This document shows, piece after piece, positions 59,001 through 64,000 of a stretch of 64,000 bases of DNA. The stretch's first letter is position 1. The number at the start of each line of letters is the position of its first letter. The DNA comes from Dendrophyllia cribrosa (taxonomy: Eukaryota; Cnidaria; Anthozoa; Scleractinia; Dendrophylliidae): the NCBI GenBank assembly GCA_024195265.1, contig JAJLRJ010000011.1:25730292-25794291 (forward strand), in the 5' to 3' direction. The position numbers and the translations under genes are program-made. Below the pieces are notes generated by a model. It saw only the letters and a program-made list of their open reading frames with translations. It had not been told where the DNA came from and did no database searches.

Positions 59001-61666
59001 ATGAATTAAAAAAAAAATGAGTGCCCCCTCCCCCCTTCTCAAACGCGCCCCGAGCGGCTTAATAGAGTATTTACTGACAGTGATTGTATTAGCCTGTGTG
59101 CAGCCGCACGCTTTGTTTACAAATTTATTAAGGGAAGTACAAAAATATTGCGAGAATTTTTATGCTTAATTTGCCAATAACGTAGTTCAACCACTTCATT
59201 TGCCCCAGGTATCTGAACGTCGGAGGGGACGTACCTATAGGAGATGCTTTCAAACTCTATTGGCACTTCTTTCGCTTTGAGAATAACGGCGCCGTGGGGA
59301 TCGTACTTACAGTGTTTCTCTACATTGTTACCATCTTTACCTCGTCTGTAGTTCTCTACTTTTACTTCTTGCGAGTTCATAACAACGGCCGTCTCATGGA
59401 CGTTTACCATCGTCTCCACGCGCGCGAGGACGAGTTTTTCATTCCGTATGATTTGGAGATTTCTAACGTGGAGCTAAGTTATGTGTGCAAGAAGGCAGAT
59501 CAGTTCCGTGGGGAGGAGGGAGAGAGAAGAAAAGCTGCTGTATACGACTACATCTGGGAAGAAGAAAAGGTACAGTATGGATAATATCTACCATATTAGA
59601 TAAAAATTCTGGGTTTTATTGTTTACGGTTTTTTTTTTTGCCCAGTATCTGCTAAATAAAGTAAAAAGATCTCGCGATTAAATGTTTTCGCCCGCCTCGC
59701 ACAAGTTTTCCGTTTTCCCGCGCTTAGCACCGGTTGCTCGTTTTACCGCGCTTGGCACCGGCTGTATGTTTTCCCGCTTGGCATCCGTTGTACATTTTCT
59801 CCCGCTTGACACCAGTTGCACGTTTTCCCGCGCTTGGAACCGGATTTATGTTTTCCCGCTTGGCAGCGGTTTTACGTTTTCCCGCGCTTGGCACCGTTTG
59901 CACGTTTTCCCGTGTGGCATCGGTTGCGCGTTTTCCCGTGCTTAGTACCGATTTTCCCGCCTTTGACATCGGATGCTCGTTTTCCCGCGCTTGGCATCGA
60001 TGGTATATCAGTTGCACGTTTTGGCTTTGGGTTCTGACAAGTTTATGACGTTATTTGTGTTTGTTGTAATTATAGTCATAGACAGGTACCGTGGTGTTGG
60101 CTTTACCACAGCTGTAACAGAAGCGATGCTCTAATGCCTCTCAGTTTTAAATTCGTTTTTTTTTTTGTTCACTCAGTCTGACCCATTCCTTCTCCCAATA
60201 GATTGACGAGTCAGACATGGGAACCTCTGACCGCAAGAAGACTGGGCATCGTGAGATCACTACACACGTGTCCATCCACACGATTCACTTGGATGGACTA
60301 AGAGAGTTGTACAGACACTTCCTCAGGCTGCCTGATGGCGCTATTGTAGAGGTCAGTAAGGAATTGGACATCTATCGCACGTGTTTTGTCTCATGTAATT
60401 CGGTCTGAATTTAAGTCCTGATGAAACTGTAGCGTGCGACCATTCAAATGAAAGCTGGTGGTTCCCACTTTTGGGTCTTTGGATGAAATCCTAAGGGTGT
60501 GACCATTCAAATGAAAGCTACTGAGCAGTACTTTCCTGTGGTACTGTTTATTATGCTGTACAAGGTGGTTCTAACTTTTGAGTCTGTGGATGAAATCCTA
60601 AAGTGTGACCATTCAAATGAAAGCTGTTGATCAGTACTTTCCAGTGGTACTGTTTATTATGCTGTACAAGGTGGTTCTAACTTTTGAGTCTGTGGATGAA
60701 ATCCTAAAGTGTGACCATTCAAATGAAAGCTATTGAGCAGTACTTTCCAGTGGTGCTGTTTATTATGCTGTACAAGGTGGTTCTAACGTTTGAGTTTGTG
60801 GATGAAATCCTAAAGTGTGACCATTCAAATGAAAGCTGTTGATCAGTACTATCCAGTGGTACTGTTTATTATTCTTTTTAAGGCGGTTCTAACTTTTAAG
60901 TCTGTGGATAAAATCTTGTGGTATGACCATTCAATTGAAAGCTACTGAGCAGTACTTGTCCCCTGGTACTGTTTATTATACTGTACAAGGTGGTTCTAAC
61001 TTTTGAGTCTGTGGATAAAACCCTAAAGTGTGACCAATCAAATGAAAGCTATTGAGCAGTACTTCCCTGTGGTGCTGTTTATTATATGCTGTACAACGTG
61101 GTTTTAACTTTTGACTCTTTTGATGGGGGCAGTACTTTCCACTGGTATTATTATTTTTCAGCAATTTTCGAAACAGTTTTTTTTAGCTGTTCGCTCGTTT
61201 TACCGCGCTTAGCACCGGTTTCAGTTTTCCCGTGCTTGACACCGGTTGCACGTTTTCCCGCGCTTGACACCGGTTGCACGTTTCCCGCTTATGGCACCAG
61301 CTGTATGTTTTCTCGCTTGGCATCCGTTGCACGTTTTCCCGCGCTTGGCACCGGATTGATGTTGGTGAATGGGTAAAGGTGTGTTCTAATCGATCAAAAC
61401 ACGTCTAGTCAAGAATGTGTCCTAATTTGTCCTTTACCTTCCTCCAACAGGTGTTTGGCGAAATGGGCGTGGCTGGAATGGATGAAAGCATCAAACAGGC
61501 ACTTATTAAAGGCACTACGTACCAGTCCATGGATAGCGCAAAAGGCTCACGGGCGAGTATAAGAGGGAGGGCCCGGGCTGGGTCAGGAATCAGTGAGTCA
61601 TCACTTCGGAGACCTTCGGTGATGTTAGAAGTTCCCAAGACTTCACGGGCACCTTCGCCCGTGTAG
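41405..61666 (+). CDS. Large coiled-coil, C2-like, multi-pass membrane protein (18 exons)
   Basis: Exons: 41405-42025, 43811-44345, 45171-45427, 45849-46010, 46870-46980, 47253-47394, 47533-47675, 48913-49082, 50072-50203, 52364-52552, 53710-53818, 55480-55725, 56198-56337, 56646-56864, 58291-58545, 59209-59569, 60202-60351 and 61451-61666. All borders are AG/GT and the sum is 1386 codons including the stop. Residues 1-380 are Lys/Glu-rich and low in complexity. Residues 400-565 are a charged coiled coil rich in Arg, Glu and Gln. About 580-720 looks like a C2-type beta sandwich (IKLKCLRGVKDKLP, then VLMVSLYDRLGG). A basic Ser/Arg-rich stretch with RRxS-type sites covers 795-990. Four hydrophobic segments lie at about 1024-1042, 1083-1107, 1116-1137 and 1172-1196. 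The C-terminus has a conserved-looking stretch (LYRHFLRLPDGAIVE) and a Ser/Arg tail. I do not recognise the family with confidence; resemblance to metazoan OFCC1/ojoplano is a weak guess. The gene model itself is strong; the function is unknown. Confidence 0.85.
42159..42473. repeat. MITE (AAGGCCCGTTTACACA ends) in intron 1
   Basis: The ends AAGGCCCGTTTACACAGGCG and CGCATGTGTAAACGGGCCTTT are inverse. GTTGCA/TGCAAC-type repeats fill the inside. It is in the first intron of the 18-exon gene. Confidence 0.75.
42835..42983. mobile_element. Short hAT-like element (CAGGGGC ends)
   Basis: 149 bp, CAGGGGCATAGC at the left and GCTACGCCCCTG at the right. The flanks CTAAT and CTAAC are a near-duplication. 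The rest of the intron to 43810 contains the 38-nt G run at 43229-43266 and nothing else supported. Confidence 0.55.
43229..43266. repeat. Poly-G run, 38 nt
   Basis: Longest of several runs of uninterrupted G (or C): 4485-4503, 14151-14183 (33), 16970-16987, 33954-33969, 43229-43266 and the poly-C 47025-47052 (28). Several sit within introns near exons. Assembly length of such runs may be unreliable. Confidence 0.9.
46083..46340. repeat. Repeat with TGCCAAC ends in intron 4
   Basis: The ends GATGCCAACCTATGGAGATTG and CCGGGAGAGTTGGCA are imperfect inverses, with CCGGGAGATTC/CAGGAGATTCC repeats near the right end. The intron up to 46869 shows no other feature. Confidence 0.45.
49905..50060. 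repeat. Hairpin MITE abutting exon 9
   Basis: The arms TTATTGACTGGGTTAGG...GGACGGGAAAATATTTGGCTC and GAGCCAAATATTTTCCCGTCC are inverse around GGACCTCGCTGCGCTCGGTCC. The right end lies 12-15 bp before the acceptor AG of the exon at 50072, so the polypyrimidine/branch region of this exon is partly element-derived. Confidence 0.8.
50325..50945. repeat. 106-bp minisatellite array
   Basis: The unit contains AAGTGTGACCATTCAAATGAAAG, GAGCAGTACTTTCCTGTGG, TTATTATGCTGTACAAGG and GAGTCTGTGGATGAAATCCT. The array is interrupted by the CAGGG element at 50951-52129 and resumes at 52136-52280. Confidence 0.85.
50951..52129. mobile_element. hAT-like element, 6-bp TSD, inserted in the minisatellite
   Basis: 1179 bp. 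The left end CAGGGATTCTGACAGGGTGCG and right end CGCACCCTGTCAGAATCCCTG are inverse. ATAATG is duplicated at 50945-50950 and 52130-52135. CCGCACAATT repeats are dense near both ends. A - strand frame (51315 down to 51121) begins MSGKRQLKSY and might be a remnant of a transposase N-terminus; the rest is not recognisable. Confidence 0.85.
52690..52995. repeat. Repeat of the TTAAAGGAGCTATGTCA family, partial
   Basis: It starts ATTAAAGAGCCTATGTCG and continues through the same inner segments as 57875-58262 (complete, TIR TTAAAGGGGCTATGTCA) and the copies inside the 9115-10210 duplication. The far end is missing. 53280-53440 carries a separate inverted CGAAACGTTT(G)TGAGC pair. Confidence 0.65.
53859..54008. 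repeat. MITE, GGCCTTTATCACGC family (complete copy)
   Basis: Same family and orientation as 20672-20820, with a TA on each flank. It lies 40 bp after the donor of the 53710-53818 exon of the 18-exon gene, so it is part of that intron's 5' end. Confidence 0.85.
54368..54441 (+). tRNA. tRNA-Arg(TCT)-like, probable pseudogene or SINE head
   Basis: The T arm is perfect (GTGGG TTCGAAT CCCAC). The D arm pairs GCTC with GAGC, and the acceptor pairs GGCTTC with GAGGTC using wobbles. The anticodon arm reads GGA-AGATCTAA-TCC, which gives an 8-nt loop around TCT, one base more than usual. A T-run follows at 54446, as for Pol III termination. The extra loop base and intronic place favour a pseudogene or SINE head. 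It lies in the intron between exons 53710 and 55480 of the 18-exon gene. Confidence 0.45.
55041..55322. repeat. MITE (GAGCAGTTTTCAATTGAGTG ends), TA-flanked
   Basis: 282 bp with 24-bp inverse ends, flanked by TA on both sides as in Tc1/mariner-type insertions. The intron before it (54009-55040) holds the tRNA-like sequence at 54368 and a repeat fragment near 54630. Confidence 0.8.
55785..56130. repeat. Inverted-repeat element (CCATTTTACAGTTGTGTG ends)
   Basis: It is related to the palindrome at 63624-63862 (TAGTCCATTTTACAGTTGT and its inverse, CTTTGAGTGGAAG core). The copy in the intron is rearranged: its inner GACCTGGCCTTTGAGTG lies toward the right. Confidence 0.55.
56950..57385. repeat. 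28-bp minisatellite (CATGTTTTCCCGCGCTTGGC)
   Basis: About 14 units of 28 bp built on TTTTCCCGCGCTTGGCACC. Further arrays of the same unit lie in later introns of the same gene: 59678-60025 and 61193-61362. The units differ by substitutions and 1-2 base slips. Chance open frames run across each array on both strands. Confidence 0.9.
57875..58262. repeat. TTAAAGGAGCTATGTCA family, complete copy
   Basis: 388 bp with terminal inverted repeats of about 17-20 bp (TTAAAGGGGCTATGTCACC left, GACATAGCTCCTTTAA right). It ends 29 bp before the exon at 58291. Confidence 0.8.
60425..61110. repeat. 106-bp minisatellite array
   Basis: About six and a half units, same family and orientation as 50325-50945. 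GTACTGTTTA recurs at 60541 and 60647, giving the 106-bp period. A single diverged unit fragment is at 62263-62330. Confidence 0.9.
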
Positions 61667-64000
61667 GGCAGGGTTGGCAAGCCTTACAAAATGTTAATGG
61701 TGTAAGCAAACTTTAAGGAAATAGACAACTTTAAAGACAGTTTAAGACGGTGTTTCACTAGGTAACCTTTCCTGCAACTTGTGTTGCAAGGATTTATGTC
61801 GTCGGCAAATTGTGTTGTCCCGCTGCCAACGTTTCTTACGAAGTGACACTTAGGCAAATAACTATCCTAGTATATACCAGTTCAAAGCAGTGGGAAGCCA
61901 GCCCGAAATAGTTACTTTATTTCTTACAAATGGGAAAAAAAAATTACGCTCGAAATCCAGAACTATGCATGGAGGTGAATACCAAATGCTATCCGAGTTT
62001 GAGTAGCCAATCATAGCGCGCGAAAAACAGTATACACTGGTTTGGTATATACTAATGCCTTTTAGGCAACGTTTCTTGCAACGATGTAAAGCACGCATTC
62101 AATCGGTGCAGACAAGTTGCAAGGAACAGCGCATAGTGTAATCCGCTTTTCAATGACGTGATCGCGAACAACCTGTTCGTGATTAATAAAACCATTAAGG
62201 ATGTCACTCCCAGAGTCAATTATGGAGACATTTAGTTTTATTGTAACTTTAAAATCGCTGGACGAAATCCTGTCGTGTGACCATTCAAATGAAACCTCTT
62301 CAGCAGTACTTTTGCCTGGTACCATTTGTTTTTTAATGTTTGGCAATCTTGGGAGATAAAGGGTTGATTAACTTGGGTTATTTGTCTTGATATAATAACA
62401 GATTCTCACAACATACGAATCACTGTAAAGAAATGAAGTCAGTGTGGGGAGTTATCGCTTTGATCAGTTATTTCGGGTGCGACCATCGCCAGTGCGTGTT
62501 TCTTTCACGAGTCTTTGGTCGACAAGAAAAAAATGGTCAAGATCAATTTTCTCACTTTTCTTTTAATTTCGTCGATTCAATTAATATTAGAGAATTTGGT
62601 TTTTAGCCAAGATATCTTTCCTTAAGATGATCAAGTGTTTAATTGTTATATCCTTATACGTGAATTTGCTAGTAAAAGGTAAAGAAAATTCAGAGTTGAG
62701 GACAAAAGAGGCGTTTCTTTTGTTCTAGCAGGCACAGTACAATTGTGCCTCGATGTGTCGCTCGCGACTTGCGTGGGACATACCTACGACATATGTTTCA
62801 TGTGAATCAGGCCTACAACTTGTAAATGGGACCATAATTTGGCAGGCGTGTCGTAAGCTTATCGCAAACGACAACGTTGTACCGTCTAAATTTGTTCTAC
62901 GACTTTTCTTTGAACGCGAGAATTCCAGAGGACATTCCTTTTTATGTTAATCAAACTTACAACTTGTAAATAGGACTCCAGTTTGGCAGGGTGTTGTAAA
63001 GTTGTCGCATGCGACACCGTTGTATCCTTTATTAAGTGCGACGACTTTTCTTTGAGTACGAGAATATCCTGCCCTGCGAGCATTCGCGTCAAGAAGGCAA
63101 GTTCATCGCGCGTAATCTCTCCCGTGTTACTGTAAGTGTTATATATACTTACTTACTTAGGCCGGGAATCATCCCAAAATCTAAATCTTGAGTATGTATA
63201 ATTATCTTAATGTAAATTGCATTGTAGCCTGATGGGATATCATGATTTTATTTGTTAATACTTTTAATTTCAGTGTTTTAAAGTTTAATTCTTAGATTGG
63301 GTAGCTCTAGAAGAACCTAAGGTATCTAGTAAGGTATCTGTGTCTCTTTAGATACCAAAGATTTCTGAAGCAGCTAGAAACGTGGAGGCTTATTTTATAA
63401 TCGACGCGCTACCTAAGCGCTATTCTTGCCGGGCAAGGCCTCGTTGTAGATATAATTTTACTTTCCTACGTTTGAACTATTTACGTGTAATGCCATTTAA
63501 AAGGCCTTTTTTTACGTTTATTTATTTGTTAATCTGAGAAGCTTAAACTAACACTGATAATTTTATAAGTTCATTGTAATTTTTAGCATTTTTAGTGTTT
63601 CGTACTACACTGGTGCGAAACAATAGTCCATTTTACAGTTGTGTGCTTTGTGACCTTGCCTTTGAGTGGAAGCGAGGCTGGAGGTGACCTTGCTTTGATA
63701 CAAACCTTTCTTCCTTTCATATGTTAATAATGCTCTTCTCATGCTAACTAGCTAAATTTACATCTGAAAAGCTCCAAGGTCTGTATCATAACAAGGTCAA
63801 CTTCAGCCTCGCTTCCACTCAAAGGCCAGGACACTAAGAAGACAACTGTAAAATAGTCTATTTAGAATTACCTACTTTACAAAGGCCAAGTATAGTTGCG
63901 CATAAATTGCTGCAACGGTTGAAGAAAGTGGATTCTCAAAGCATTGATAATTCATCATTTTTAACAAAGGAGGACATAAGCATGACGGTGGTTTGGAAAC
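61667..64000. other. 3' flank of the 18-exon gene
   Basis: Repeats only: an element with GTTGCAAG/CTTGCAAC-type inverted segments (about 61740-62110), a fragment of the 106-bp unit (62263-62330), a diverged repeat pair about 190 bp apart (62790-63070) and the palindromic MITE 63624-63862. AATAAA occurs near 62185 but cannot be assigned as the poly-A signal. No coding exon was seen. Confidence 0.5.

Noticed and set aside
57004..60048. Cys/Phe/Pro-rich and Ala/Gly/Lys-rich frames
   Set aside because: 28-bp minisatellite read in shifting frames within introns of the 18-exon gene.
41405..61666. Naming the 18-exon gene OFCC1
   Set aside because: Only a vague memory of domain order supports it, so no symbol was given.

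Overview
The window is eukaryotic, intron-rich animal DNA. It is AT-rich, with dispersed hairpin elements, minisatellites, long poly-G runs and tRNA-like SINE heads. The gene set and repeat style suggest a cnidarian, probably an anthozoan such as a stony coral. That assignment is inference from protein resemblance, not a database match.

Layout, all genes on the + strand. (1) 1-20314: the 3' part of a TRPA1-like cation channel gene. Eight coding exons (1092 to 20314) run from the S3/S4 region through S5, pore and S6 to a C-terminal tail. The 5' part, including any ankyrin repeats, lies outside the window. The 10.3-kb intron between S5 and the pore (4697-14956) holds an intact single-exon gene (7212-8987) for a C2H2 finger / tyrosine recombinase / Myb protein of Crypton type. 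A roughly 1.7-kb array of GGAAC-N5-GTTCC dyads precedes it. (2) 20315-25390: intergenic DNA filled with palindromic MITE-like elements. (3) 25391-32406: a complete five-exon EXTL3-like glycosyltransferase gene, about 904 codons. (4) 32407-41404: intergenic DNA with hAT-like elements that have 6-bp target duplications, a nested 7-bp-TSD element carrying an ORF and a 5S rRNA-like stretch, and a 1.6-kb palindrome. (5) 41405-61666: an 18-exon gene for a 1385-residue protein with a charged N-terminus, coiled coil, C2-like region and about four membrane segments. Every exon junction keeps the frame. I do not recognise it with confidence. (6) 61667-64000: repeats only.

The three host genes (sensory channel, heparan-sulfate polymerase, membrane protein) show no functional link; they are ordinary neighbours. 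The most distinctive feature is the recombinase gene with its upstream dyad array. One candidate model is that the encoded zinc finger or Myb binds the dyads, but the sequence alone cannot show this.

Limits: exon borders were read by eye from splice sites and frame. Untranslated regions, promoters and poly-A sites could not be fixed. Repeat borders are approximate except where target-site duplications are given.
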